A stretch of DNA of 64,000 bases from positions 46,738,391-46,802,390 of the forward strand of contig JAQMRL010000007.1 of assembly GCA_035578175.1 (NCBI GenBank), given 5' to 3'. Below are positions 22,884-34,308 of the stretch, piece by piece (position 1 is the stretch's first letter; the number at the start of each line of letters is the position of its first letter). Position numbers and translations under genes: made by a program. This DNA is from Catonia carolina (Eukaryota; Arthropoda; Insecta; Hemiptera; Achilidae). The notes beneath the pieces were generated by a model. The model was not told where the DNA came from. It saw only the letters and a list, made by a program, of their open reading frames with translations, and did no database searches.

Positions 22884-23910
22884 TTTTACTTTCTCTTGCC
22901 CCATATGAATATAAGGAAGTACTATTGTTTTCATTTCCACTTTTCAAAATCAAGTTTTCAGTGGAAATACACGTTTCCAGGCCCCGTGAATCTAAAAAAC
23001 AGTTTTCAGCAATTGGTGTGTGTGAACAAGATATCTCATCAACGATATATCGTTCAAAGTTGAAACGTCTTCAAAGTTTTTACCGTCTGCATTAGCAGTA
23101 ATTGCAGAACAGTCGGACGTTAAACAAAAAAAAAATCAAAGTTGAAACTTGAACTTAGGTTATGTACTACAACGGGACCCGATACGAACAGTTTCATGAA
23201 AATCGGTCAACCGGAAGTAGTAGTTTATTCGTGCGATTTTTTTACATTTTTTGATTTTCTCAAAAATGGCTACGACGATGTTTTTAAAAATCGTGTTATT
23301 TAATACGTTTTTTATGCTCTACAAGATATGGTAAGTGCCGTGTCTACTGAAATTCGTGGGGTCACTATGGCTGAGTGATAATTTTTTAGACTGCGCTCTT
23401 AATATGCATTTCAGGGCAGAAAAATAAATTAATAAAAAATTGTAGGAAATTTAAAAAACCTGCAAATGTTATTTCAAACTTTTTTCTATAATTCATAGCT
23501 GTGATTTTCTATATTTGGCTCGTTAAAATCGGTAAAAATTGGGATTTTTTTAAGATTCCGCCGTTACTATGCATTTTACGACAAAAGTAATATAACTTAA
23601 ATAATAGAAAATTTAAAAAACCTACAACTTTTAATTTAAGATTTGTTTCTACAGAGCGTAGTTTAGCATCAGTTAGTGATTATTTGTATTTTGAAATAAT
23701 ACACAGGTTGATTTTCATTTTCAGTCATTCACTCATGATTAAAATAGGCTAAGTTTCTCATTTTATATTGTTTACTTACGAATAACACATTTTTTTATAA
23801 CTTCATCCAGGAGACTCCAAAAGGGCGTATAGTCAAATCCCACAACATAGATTAAATTGTTCATTACTTAAATTGGCAAGAGAAAGTCGTATGAGTGTTT
23901 CACACCAAAT
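22884..23910 (+). mobile_element. HINE-like element, full length, with nested SINE tail
   Basis: Left end ACTTTCTCTTGCC at 22888, right end GGCAAGAGAAAGT with stem-loop arms partly decayed (GTATGAGTGTTTCACAC). Both modules are present. The microsatellite is almost lost (GGTGTGTGTGAAC). A 5'-truncated SINE at 23067-23135 interrupts it. Confidence 0.88.
23067..23135 (+). mobile_element. 5'-truncated SINE nested in HINE copy
   Basis: Contains only the shared tail (ACCGTCTGCATTAGCAG, CAGTCGGACGTTAAAC, then ten A). The 13-bp duplication TCAAAGTTGAAAC lies at 23054-23066 and 23136-23148, and the same sequence is single in sister HINE copies. Truncation with a target duplication is the signature of incomplete reverse transcription by LINE machinery. 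Confidence 0.85.
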
Positions 23911-24291
23911 TTTTAATATTGTTTCCGTAATGATAAAACAAAACAACTGCTCACAAAAAAGTTATATTGAAAAATTAGCTGTCGGAAGAAGATAATATCG
24001 ATAATTTTTTTTCAAAACAGTTTGTTCTACAAACATAGTAGTCCAATTAATAAAAAAAACTATCACACAACAATACTAATTAAGAAAGGCTAATGGATAA
24101 CGCCACATTAGTTGATATATATTTACATCTCATAGATAAATCAGTATAAGTAAACCACATTATCGCACACAAAAGTCATTTAATTTGTTTTTTCTTTCAC
24201 TTTTATTTTACTTTCTTTGTTAAATGATAAGGATAGTAAAACCCACATAGGGTTACTCCGAAGTACCTTGTTTGTTTCCCAAATAAAAAAA

Positions 24292-25215
24292 AATTGTTGT
24301 GAAACACTCACACGACTTACTCTTGCCAATGTAAATAATGACCAATATACCTCACATTAGTAATGAAACATTAGAATTAAACAAAATAAAACCAACCTCT
24401 AAAAACTTAACCTAATTTTAATCATGAGTTAAAGACGCAAAATGAAAATCAACCTTAGTTTGGCTTAATAACACGGAAAATCACTCTTTCACGCTAAAGT
24501 AGGCTCTGTAGAGAAAAATACTTCAAATAAAAGTTATAGATATATTTTAATTTCCTGTACATTAGAATATAATTTTTTCGTAAAATGTTCTACGGCTGAA
24601 ATTTAAAAAAAAAACATTTGTTATTACAAATTTCTATAAAAAAACAGAATTACTAATTACCGCTAAACTAAGCGTTATAAAAAATATGTTTGAAATAAAT
24701 TGTTAGTTTTAAAACTTTCTACAACTTTTATTATATATGTCTTTTTGCGCTAAAATGTATATCAAGGCCGCAATCTTAAAAAAAAAAAATTCTATGAAAG
24801 CACTGCCTCCCTAAGAATTTCAGCAGACATGACGCCTACCCTATTTTGTAGAGCATAAAAAATGTAGTAAATGAAGAGATTTTAAAAAAATCGTAGGAGC
24901 TGTTTTTGAGAAAATCGCAAAAAAGTGAAAAAAATGACACGAATAAACTACTACTTCCGGTTGACCGATTTGATGAAAATGTTCGTATCGGGTCCTCTAG
25001 CGGTATCTGAACTAAGTAAGTTTCAACTTTGTACGATGTTCCGTTCTTGAGATATTTTGTTCGCACACACACAGATACACATTTAGGGCATTTTGCCCTA
25101 AAATGTCTATTAAGGCCGAAATCTTAAAAAAAAATTTACGACAGTCCCCCACGAATTTCAACAGACATACCGTTTACCCTTTTTTGTAGAGCACAAAAAT
25201 GTAGTAAATTACACA
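24292..25215 (-). mobile_element. HINE-like element, rearranged (extra module, no left end)
   Basis: From 24292 to about 25075 it reads as a normal reversed copy from stem-loop to the microsatellite (CACACACACAGATACAC). Instead of the left end it then returns to a module-1 segment (25087-25215: TTTTGCCCTAAAATGTCTAT, GGCCGAAATCTTAAAA, CAGACATACCGTTTACCC). The GGCAAGAGAAAG end is absent. Confidence 0.8.
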
Positions 25216-26738
25216 TATCTAACAAAAATTGCATGTTACTAAAATATAATATACTAAATATTACTTAAATTATCCATTAATTAACCAACTACTACATGCT
25301 TGTTTACTTACTTCAATAAGTGCGTCATCTTTTAATTTACGTTTACCGAAAAGTACAAAGGTTTCTTCAGGATTTACTTATAAATGTATTTATTTATTTT
25401 TTTAATTATTTAGGAAGGAATTCTTGTACACTCTTATCTATCATGTAGTTTTTCAATTTTTTTTTAATGATCGCAAATTAGTACAATTATTTTAAAAATG
25501 GAGATAATTTATTGATCTATTTTCTCTCTGCATAAGTAGATTTTTATTCAAACAATCTAGTTTTGTGGTTAGAAACATAGTAAGCTGTTTCTTATGGTGG
25601 TAAAAATTAAAATTCTTCACAAATGTATTTTGCTTAACATACTTGATCACCTAAAAAACGTGAAATGAAGAAATTATAAGCAATTTAAGCTTCTTAAATA
25701 GTGGTATGAATGAAATGTGTTACCGGTCCAGTCTAGATTTAAGCTGGTTTTTATCATTTTATGCCTATTTTAATCTGATGCTTCTTTCCAGGTATTAAAT
25801 AATATCTTCTGAATTTTTAATTTATTAACATCAATAAATTTTTCTGGAAAAATCTGCTAACTAGAATCTATCGTAGATTGTTTAGCTAAGTTAAGAAAAA
25901 TCGCCAGTTTCGAATTTTCTCTTGTTCGGAATTCCCAAATATAAATGTTCAGCACTTACCAACACAGTCTCCTCGGCCAAGCTGTATACATGAAATCGTG
26001 AAAAAATAAAATTTTGTGTATTAAAATCGACTGGTTACTTCACTATTTCACAATTTTAATACTATATAGGCAGTCTAACTACAGCATGTGCCTCCTCTAC
26101 CGCGTCTACACACTGAATGCCGTGACGACTGATGACGAAAAACCACCCCTGGTGGAAATTTTGTATGTTGGGGGGAATAACGACTAAGTTGTTTGAAGGT
26201 TTATAACATTTTTCTTTAGAATATAATAGTGTCTCCACTTGATCCGGTCAGAAAATCGATCAAACAAATTCCCACTTCGTTAGGTACTCCAACTGTTAAA
26301 AAAATACTGAATTTTCTGGATTTCCGGTGTTTCCGATTTTCCTGCTGTTCCGTACAATTATTTTTAAGTTGCGTGTAAATCCAGGCTGTTTTATGTCTTA
26401 AAATTTCAATGATCTGTCAAAAAGGATCCCAATTTTTGTCTTGAAGAATTGTATATAACGGTAGAAATTTTCGTTTACATTTTTTTCAAAACGCTATTCA
26501 GACATGAAATTATTCTAGTGTACAGTAAACAGTTATAATTGAATAAATGCAGTTACATACTGATGAATGTACGTCTGTCAGAAATGTATTGTGTAAATAT
26601 TGGTACGATATAATTATAATGGTAAATATTAGAGTTAGGAGTAAATACAAATGGATATGAAGAGATAGCGACGCTTGCACCCACCGCGAAATGGAGGGGG
26701 AACTTGCGCGTGACCCCGACCGTGTAAATTAAACTTAC
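25216..26738. other. Unassigned AT-rich DNA
   Basis: No supported gene. It lies downstream (on the minus strand) of the candidate exon and may be intron. Confidence 0.4.
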
Positions 26739-26990
26739 CGTGGCCTGTACCATGTCGTATTCCCAGTCCATTAAACATCCGACAGAGCGCGTGTCGGTCT
26801 GTTCACAAACTTTAACGACGGTAGCTTTAGACAGGGTTGTTGGCAGCGAGTGTGGTAAAGCACTGCCCTGCACAGGAAGCAGTATTTTTCCGACTTGCTT
26901 TTCTTGATCACATCCGACAGTATTTTCTTCATTTTCCGTCTTCACTGAATTCTTATTCAGATTGTTCTTACTCGTGGTCATTTGTTCCAT
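26739..26990 (-). CDS. Candidate host exon, unidentified protein
   Basis: An 84-codon stretch (MEQMTTSKNNLNKNSVKTEN through CLMDWEYDMVQAT) has clearly higher GC than its surroundings and ends exactly at ACG|GTAAGT, a consensus 5' splice site, in phase 0. The frame stays open upstream to a possible acceptor (TTTTCTTAG| at 27046-27047), so the exon could instead be 26739-27045. That upstream part abuts a LINE remnant on the other strand, so I give the ATG-bounded part. The N-terminal half is rich in Asn/Lys/Glu, the C-terminal half in Val/Cys/Thr. No family is recognised. Coding status rests on composition and the donor site only. Confidence 0.45.
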
Positions 26991-27049
26991 TCTTACAATG
27001 GTACTGAACTTCTTGATGGATATTCTACAGTCTCGATAACTTGGTCTAA

Positions 27050-27470
27050 GAAAAGAAGAGAAATTTCGGAAAAAGATCCTTCGTAACGTAATGGGTTCAA
27101 GCAGAACACGGAGAACACAGGCTACGAGGACGACAAGAACTTCACAAGAAAAAGGGACGATTAATATAAATAATTAGAAAAATAGACTAAAATTCTACGC
27201 ACACCTTTATAGACAAGATAACAAACGATTAGCGAACACATTTTTACAACGCTAAATGATACACCTAAAATATCGGATGAATGGTTTAAAGAATTCACAA
27301 GAGATATTGATAAAACCGGAATCAACCGAGAAAATATAATGGATCGAAAATATTTAGACAACTGACTACTCAAGGGCTTCCATGAATGACAAAACCAGAA
27401 CACCGAGTGGAAAGAAGAAAGGTGAAAAGTCTACAGTGACCGAATGCTGAGGATGTGGACTGCAAAAAGA
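27050..27470 (+). pseudogene. LINE reverse transcriptase C-terminal remnant
   Basis: The strand reads EEKFRKKILRNVMG, then KFYAHLYRQDNKRLANTFLQ, and in the next frame DEWFKEFTRDIDKTGINREN followed by IMDRK, KGFHE and WKEERRKVYSDRM. This is the arrangement seen after the RT palm of a common arthropod LINE group (usual form F.RKILR.I.GP, RLK..GHL.RM...R, W..EV..DL...GI, W..ER......M). Stops and shifts are frequent. It lies immediately next to the candidate exon at 26739-26990 and in opposite orientation. Confidence 0.6.
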
Positions 27471-27730
27471 GCTCCCAGAAATTTCTAGACACTAACGCGG
27501 TCTAAAATTGACTGTGTACGATAAAATAGATATTCTACAAGGGCAGTTACTGAAGTCAGTTGTTCATGATACCGGGTGTCGTAAAATAGCCAGTGTTACA
27601 CTTATATAATAATAGTAGGCGTACACCTGAGCTCAACTATGTTTCAGCCACCTTACCTTAATGCTTTAATTATACTTATTCAACTGGAGTGAGAAAGTTT
27701 TGCTACCATCAAAACTGTAGACTATATATA
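27471..27730. other. Unassigned DNA
   Basis: Nothing supported between the LINE remnant and the next SINE. Confidence 0.35.
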
Positions 27731-27903
27731 TTTTTTTTTTTGGTTTTAACGTCCGACTGTTCTGCAATTACTGCTAATGCAGACGGTGAATGATGAAATG
27801 ATTTTTTGTAACGTATGAAAAAATGCCGTGCCTGAATGGGATTCGAACCCAAGACCGCATGATGAGAGGCGAGCACGTTACCAACTTCGCCAATGCGGCC
27901 GGC
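27731..27903 (-). mobile_element. tRNA-derived SINE (head type B), full length
   Basis: On the minus strand: GCCGGCCGCATTGGCGAAG, then ATGCGGTCTTGGGTTCGAAT (B box), the TTACAAAAAATCATTTCATC linker, and the shared tail ending GTCGGACGTTAAAACC and an A run. It is nearly the same sequence as the copies at 4014 and 58129, so this subfamily was active fairly recently. Confidence 0.88.
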
Positions 27904-28321
27904 GTACTATAAGCCTACTATAAGCGTACTATATATTCGTATTCGAGACTATAAGCGTACTCGAATTTCAAGAGATGGAATCACTAAAGATGGCTATCCC
28001 CTCTTCATCCATCTATCATCTAAATATCGTTTCTTATTTTACAACAGGCCAAATCATCAACGGCAAACAAAAGGCGGAAAAACTTGTCATTATCGTCGCC
28101 TATTCCTACACGTCACGGTGGAAAGAGCCCAGACGCGGAGGGCTAATACAACGACCTTGATAATGCTATCAATATGTAGAAATTGACATGTATACAGCCT
28201 ATATAACGGTGATATCACAGACAATAAATAACAGGAAACACATACTCGATATGAAATACAAATATCACATGGTTGTAAAATGTAACATTGAGTTATATTT
28301 TATATTTTCATACCCGTACCT

Positions 28322-28717
28322 TATGCCCATAACAGACAGGTGGAGAGTCAAATTATTTACACTCAATCTGTTCGTTGCAGGGCTAAAATAAACAGTTCAG
28401 TTTCTCATCACATGGTCAGCCAAATTAATGACTGATTCATTTAAGAGCAGAAGAGGTAGAGGTGCAAAAGACACTTATGAGTGTTGTCTCCTCTGAAAGT
28501 AATGAATTTCATTATACAGCCAGAAGCTGAGGTGAATAAGAAAAAATGTCTTTTGTGGAGTGGAAAGTATGTGCTTTTTAGAAGCCCCGGCATGCTAATA
28601 AGCGTACTTTTCCACTCAGTAAGGAAGGCATTGGTAAACCACCTCACTCCTCGTCTTACTTAGTAAAACCTCTACAGATTCAAACCAGCCTTTCAGCTGA
28701 TGACCTAAACAACAACA
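28322..28717 (+). mobile_element. AAC-tailed SINE-like element
   Basis: Begins ATGCCCATAACAGACAGG, core AAGGAAGGCATTGGTAAACC, ends GATGACCTAAACAACAAC. Flanks CGTACCTTATG and CCACCCTATG look like a worn target duplication. The internal ORF is disrupted relative to sister copies (AATAAGAAAAAATG), which argues against coding. Confidence 0.85.
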
Positions 28718-28735
28718 CCCCCACCCTATGAAAAA

Positions 28736-29010
28736 ATGACGGATAAAGTACAAAAACAGCGGAGATACGCTAAAATGGCGGATACCTTCCCGTCTGTCTC
28801 TTGGGAGGGTATTGAGAAGGATACGTCCATCCGTATTTTGCAACGTGTGTTAGAGCGATGTATGACGTCTCTTAGAGGTAGTGGCACTACGATCTCGGCG
28901 GTTACTCATCACCGGTTGAATTCCGCCGACATGAGTACCACTGGCAGTAGGTACTTTGGGTTTCGCCTCTTACGGGTAGCGGTACTGCTAAATAGTATTA
29001 TCATTCACAC
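28736..29010. other. GC-rich unassigned segment
   Basis: About 275 bp with GC near 50% in a region near 33%. The plus strand is open for the whole length (MTDKVQKQRRYAKMADTFPS ...), but the ORF runs on into the Harbinger-type relic. I recognise no domain, and no donor site is evident. It could be an exon, a promoter or part of another element. Confidence 0.35.
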
Positions 29011-29012
29011 CG

Positions 29013-29807
29013 TTTACACACCGACGCCGCGAAACCGTAGCAGCGGTTTCGCTTTCGTTCCACAACAAATTGTCGATCTGAATACGCGATAATCAGGCGC
29101 AATAATATGTTGCCCCCTTACGGAGATATCTATTGAGACGGCTAGAACAGCGAAATCCTTCCACACTACCGCCGTAGTTTCGCCAGTTCGCCACAATATC
29201 GCTTCAGTACCGCACAGAATCTGTCGCAGTCGACAGATTTTCGCCAGCGAAAAATTTTAGAATATTGCATTCTGTTATCTTTTGCAAGTTTATTATTATC
29301 ATGAATAACACATCGACAGAATTATTGATTCAGTCAGTCAGGTAACGATCTGAAATATATGTCATGAGTCACCCAGACTATAAAATTACAAAAAAGCAAA
29401 AGGCCTGGATAGAAATACAAAAAGAATTATTCAAGATTAACAATTTCATTTTAAATTAACCTAAACAGAAATAAAAATAACTTATCCTAAACACAATGCC
29501 AGTCTTTGCTTGCTGGGGACGGCTTTTCTATAATTATAATCTTGTTTAGTGATACGAGGTTGTAGTAAATTATGAAGCTCTTCAAAGCTTTCTTGGTTCA
29601 TCCGAAAGAAATTGTGAAATCGATCTTTATGAGACTGCAGTTCTTTGCACAACACATTTTCTCCCAGATATTTTCTTTTTGTGTTAATGCAATGAATCCA
29701 AATCCTACGCTTTGAAATTTCGCGCCGGTGTGAAAGTCATTTCACTGCGAAATAACAGCGAAACCGCTGTCACGATATCACGGCGATTTCGCGGCGGCGG
29801 TGTAAAA
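29013..29807 (-). mobile_element. PIF/Harbinger-type element, internally deleted
   Basis: The ends form inverted repeats: TTTACACACCGACGCCGCGA on the left and, reversed, TTTTACACCGCCGCCGCGAA on the right. Both continue into a second shared block AGCGGTTTCGCT at 29041-29052 and 29757-29768. Between them the minus strand carries an N-terminal Harbinger transposase fragment (29482-29711). At about 795 bp it is far shorter than an autonomous element (usually over 3 kb); the catalytic DDE part and the MADF/Myb partner gene are missing. Target duplication not resolved. Confidence 0.7.
29482..29711 (-). pseudogene. PIF/Harbinger transposase N-terminal fragment
   Basis: Reads RRIWIHCINTKRKYLGENVL, then CKELQSHKDRFHNFFRMNQE, SFEELHNLL.PRITKQDYNY and RKAVPSKQRLALCLG before an in-frame stop. 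The pattern RR.W.H.IN.KR...GE, L..EL..H..RF..FFRM, F..LL..L.P.I.K.D..YR..I....RL is the conserved start of Harbinger (DDE_Tnp_4 / HARBI1-like) transposases. Family resemblance is from memory of the motif. The DDE triad lies further downstream in the family and is absent here. Confidence 0.75.
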
Positions 29808-32800
29808 CCAGCGTGGCGGCTCGATGCGAAAGTCAGCTTTTCAACCCATCAATCTGGAATTGTGGAGGTTGTAATGGTAGAAGACAGTTCATGTATAGTA
29901 TATGACTGACTCATATTAAAATCCTTTTAACCAGAGAAGTAAATGAAAACTGTAGTCACTAAAAACATTAACAATTTTATCCTCTTTGTTTCTCGGTATG
30001 AAAACCTGTCCTACCACATTATTTGCATCTGTTGCGCTTCTTGTTACGTTTTGTTATTGTTTTAAACGTGTAATATTTTTATGTATAGGCGGTCAAAGGA
30101 AATTCAGGTACATGCTACGGTTTTCTTCGGTCATTACTTCATCCTGATCAATGCTAGGTTGCGTATCAAAATTTTCGATTTGAATGGAAAGATAAACTGA
30201 TTAAGATACCGGTCGCATTTCATATCAACCGTCAAACGGTCAGCAATTTTTATTGAATAGAACGATTACGAGCAGACCGAAGGTTGCGCTAGTCACGGGC
30301 AGTACTTGGTTCACTGAGATTTGTATACGCGACTTGTATTATTGCCACATAATAACAAGCCTTGAACAAATTATTTTATATTATTATTAAATTGTATACA
30401 GCCTATCCGATGACGGAAATAGTGTTACCTATAAAGATAAAAAATACATTTTACACAAACTATTCATAGATCCGCTTTTATATCTCACTGAAAATAAATG
30501 ATTCACGTTGTTTTCCTTAAATATTATTTTTTATTAATGATATGATAAGGAAAGCTTTGTAAAGCAACGAATGAATATCTTACACGCGTAGGCGTACCCT
30601 AAACGTGAACTGGTGGGACATGACGACTCTTGACACTTTCTTACAACGTTACCTAAACCTTAATAAACTACCAACTAATTCCACAACAAGGAAAAATAGG
30701 GCCTCCAAAGGCAAAGCCTGTTTAGAGGTTCTATCAGTAATATTATTAGCCTGCGACTTACAAAATAACAATCCTACATAAAAATACAAATAAATGAAAA
30801 AAACAAATACAAAAATAATACATACAAGTAAGCAATATTATCAAATAAAATAAATGCAGTGCTATTTTAGACATGTGAAATTGTAACTATTCAGTTTATT
30901 TAAATCAAATATTTATCATTGGTTATACACTATTAATAGTAAATAAGTATTTAATTATGTATTTTTTCTAAATTTTCTGTATTTTTTTACTATTTTTAAA
31001 TCATGTGGAAGAGAGTAGTATAAATTCATATGACTATAAATTCATATGACATAAAATGTTAAAAATGGCTTAGGAACTACAGTGTTTTGTGTACTTAATC
31101 TATTATTATATGAACTTACTTTTCTAATTAAGTTTCCACTTCTTTTATAAAAAAATAATATAGGCCCTGGCGGTTTCTTTTGCACCAGTAACATTTCGAA
31201 GCGATAAAACCTCTACTGAATCGGTGGTTGTCTTTCAATCGTTAAAGTAGACGGTTGAAAGGCCGGTATTAAACAGTACAAGTTTTACTTAAAATACAAA
31301 TAGTCAGCTGATTCCCCCATGTCTCACCCACCGGGTTCTCCTATGACCAGCTGATATTCGATTTTGGAAATTGCAAGTTCACTTCACTAAACCGGGTGTC
31401 TAAATGTAGTCTATGACGCATAACAAAGTGCACTGCTTTCAGAGGAGATAAGAGCGACCTTTGATTCCACTCTTCTTAAATTATTCATTCGTTTTAGGCC
31501 TGATTCATTGATGCGAGAAGAAAGAAAACTGTTTTTTACAGTAGCGTACCGGCAGGTGGCAGGCCAAGTACAGTCAGTTCAACTACGGACCGGCAATGGA
31601 ACAGTTTTGTTTAACATGCAGTGTCTCTGAATAGAAGCAGCAACAGATCGCTCGACTGGAAATCAAATATCACTAAATATATCTGAAGCATGTAGCGAAA
31701 ATTTCCACGGAACTTTCAAGGGGACCAGTGCATGAAAAAATGAAAAATATCGATTTCCGGATTTTTAGCCTTTTATGTAGTTTGAAATTTTCGCTTTAAA
31801 ATGGTGACAAAAACTTGAAAATAGTAGAAGTAGAAGAATTTTTATTTAATTATTTTCGTGGGAACTATCGAACTGAAAGCTTTATTGAGAAGAGCTTATT
31901 TTTTAAGAAATTAGAACTAAACCCAGATAAAAATTTCTGTAAGGTGATGCTGAAGTTAGATTCACAGCACATATAAAAAAGTGAAAAACGTATGAAAGAA
32001 TTAAAATATAAAAAGAAAGGAAAAAATATAATTGGCAAAAAAAGTTGAAGAACTTGTACAAAGACGAGGAGGATAAAGACAATCCCTCCTATGCGATAAG
32101 GGATTAATTTCTTTTTCATTTTTCTGTAAATTATGTTTTTGAAGGGCTAAGTACCTTTTTCTCAGGTTCTACCAAAGATATCTCTTTGTAACTTTTTAGG
32201 GTCTAACACCATCTAACACAATTTTTGCAACTTGTCAGAGAGTAATTGTATTATTTTAATAGTTTTTGAGAAAATCTTAAAAGCAGTATTACATTGGGAA
32301 TTTTAAAAATCAGTAAAGAAAATTAAACGTTGTTTTGTACAAAGCATCTGACAAAACGTGTAAAAGGTTCTGAATTTTTAAACAAAAGAGAAGAAAATGA
32401 ATATATCTTTACGGGTTGCTTAGAACAAGGTACAAACGTTAACATGGATAAAGATAGGGTGGGTGCACTGCTCCACTCAAATAGCACTCTAGTAACGGCT
32501 GACATCAGAGCTTGTACTTGAGGTGACAACCGTACACTCGAGATAAACAGACCGGGAAATGTAAAATAAACAACAAATATTGCAACTTTGAATCATTATA
32601 CGTGAGAACAATGATACACAAAGTCCTGTAGGACGAATTCCCGATTTAAAAAGTCTACAAAATGAAATTACAACAAATGGAAAAAAGAGTTCTGAAATAA
32701 AGAGTTTCGGAAGCAGAAAACACAATACTTAGAGAAAATATTAAAACTGTTATTAAGAAAAATGACGAAATTATAGCAGATAAAGCAACATTATATGAAC

Positions 32801-33042
32801 AATACATTATACAAAAAATACGAATAAAGTGGACGGCCGGAAGGCCGGTGTTAATAAAAGTAAGCAAGTAAGTAGTGGTAATAAATGAATTTGTAAAAGA
32901 TGAATCTAACATAGTGTTAAAATTTAGGCATATCAGTTAATTCTTGACATTTCCTGTACTCCCTTCTGGAGTATAGTTAACATCGTTTCAGTCTGAGAAA
33001 ATCTGATGCTTTTATTTTAAAGGCGTATTGGAGCAAAAATAA
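29808..33042. other. Unassigned AT-rich DNA
   Basis: More than 3 kb without a gene I can support. A worn segment at 31370-31500 (CTTTCAGAGGAGATAAGAG, then CTTCTTAAATTATTCATTCG) resembles part of the AAC-tailed SINE-like family. The 32330-32520 region is open on both strands but matches nothing I know. Confidence 0.4.
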
Positions 33043-34014
33043 AAATCTGGTGTGAAACACTCACACAACTTTCTCTTGCCAATGCAAATAATGACCATTA
33101 TAACCTAACATTGTTAATAAAACATTAGAAATAAACAAAAACCTAATTTTAATAACAAAACCTAATTTTAATCATGAGTGAAAGACGGAAAATGAAAATC
33201 AACCTGTTAAGCTTAAAAATATGGAAAATCACTCTTTCACGCTAAACCAGGCTCTGTAGAGAAAAATGCTTTAAATAAAAGTTGTAGATCTTATAATTTC
33301 CTATAAATTTGATTATATACACTTTTGTCGTAAAATGCATTCTAAGGCCGAAATCTTAAAAAAATAGATTTTTCACACGTTTTCGTGAGAAAAAACAAAA
33401 AATTGCCAATTACCGCTAAACTAAGCGTTATACAAAAAAGTGTTTGAAACAAAAGTTATAGGACTTCAAATTCTCTACAAATTTTATTATATATATTTTT
33501 GCGCTGAAATGCATATTAAAGCCGCAATCTTAAAAAAACAATTCTTTTACGCAAAAACAGCCTCACCAAGAATTTCAGCAAACATGGCGCCTACCCTATC
33601 TTGTTGAGCATAAAAAATATAGTAAATCAGGCAATTTAAAAAAAAATCGTAGGACCAGTTTTTGAGAAAATCGCAAAAAAGTGAAAAATCACACGAATAA
33701 ACTACTACTTCCGGTTGACCGATTTTGATGAAAATGTTCGTGTCGCGTCCGGTAGTAGTACCTAACTTAAGTTTTAAGTTTCAAGTTCGTACGATGTTCC
33801 GTTCTTGAGATATTCTATTCTCTCACACACACACGCGCGCGCGCGCACACACACGCGTACACACACACACACACACACCAATCGCTAAAAACATGTTTTT
33901 TTGGGTTCAGGGGATCTGAAAACGTGTAGATCCGGTGAAAACTCGATTTCGAAAAATCTACATGAAAACAATACTTTCCTTCCTATATATTCATGTAGGC
34001 AAGAGAAAGTAAAA
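33043..34014 (-). mobile_element. HINE-like element, full length, well preserved
   Basis: Perfect terminal stem-loop (GTGTGAAACACTCACAC), perfect 12-bp subterminal repeats at both ends (CTTTCTCTTGCC at 33070; GGCAAGAGAAAG near 34000), both modules, and a long mixed microsatellite at 33826-33877 made of (CA)n and (CG)n. This is one of the best copies from which to define the family. Confidence 0.92.
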
Positions 34015-34308
34015 ATAATTGGGTCGTGGAGCGGGATGAGCACATCCATCTATATAGTCTGATTCACGAAAGAAAACATCTGTCTTTAAACAGCAATATC
34101 TTTTGAACTGTTGTATGTAAAATCAATTGCGATACATCAAATTAAAGCTTGCTTTATTGTTGGTTACTGGATGTACATAAACATTATCGGAAATCAATAG
34201 TGTATTAAATAAAACTACCCTGTTTTTAACCACTTTTCCAGTATACCCAACTTGAAGGTACAATTACTTTGTTCATGCGTACTTAAAAATGTATAGGGCT
34301 ACAAAGCA

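Noticed and set aside
26553..26738. Continuation of the open frame beyond the GTAAGT donor in the 145-codon ORF
   Set aside because: After the donor the composition falls to that of the background and the peptide looks like intron read-through, so I end the exon at 26739.
33826..33877. Z-DNA-type alternating CA/CG tract as an independent regulatory element
   Set aside because: The tract is the standard microsatellite of the HINE family at a fixed position in most copies, so no separate role is supported.
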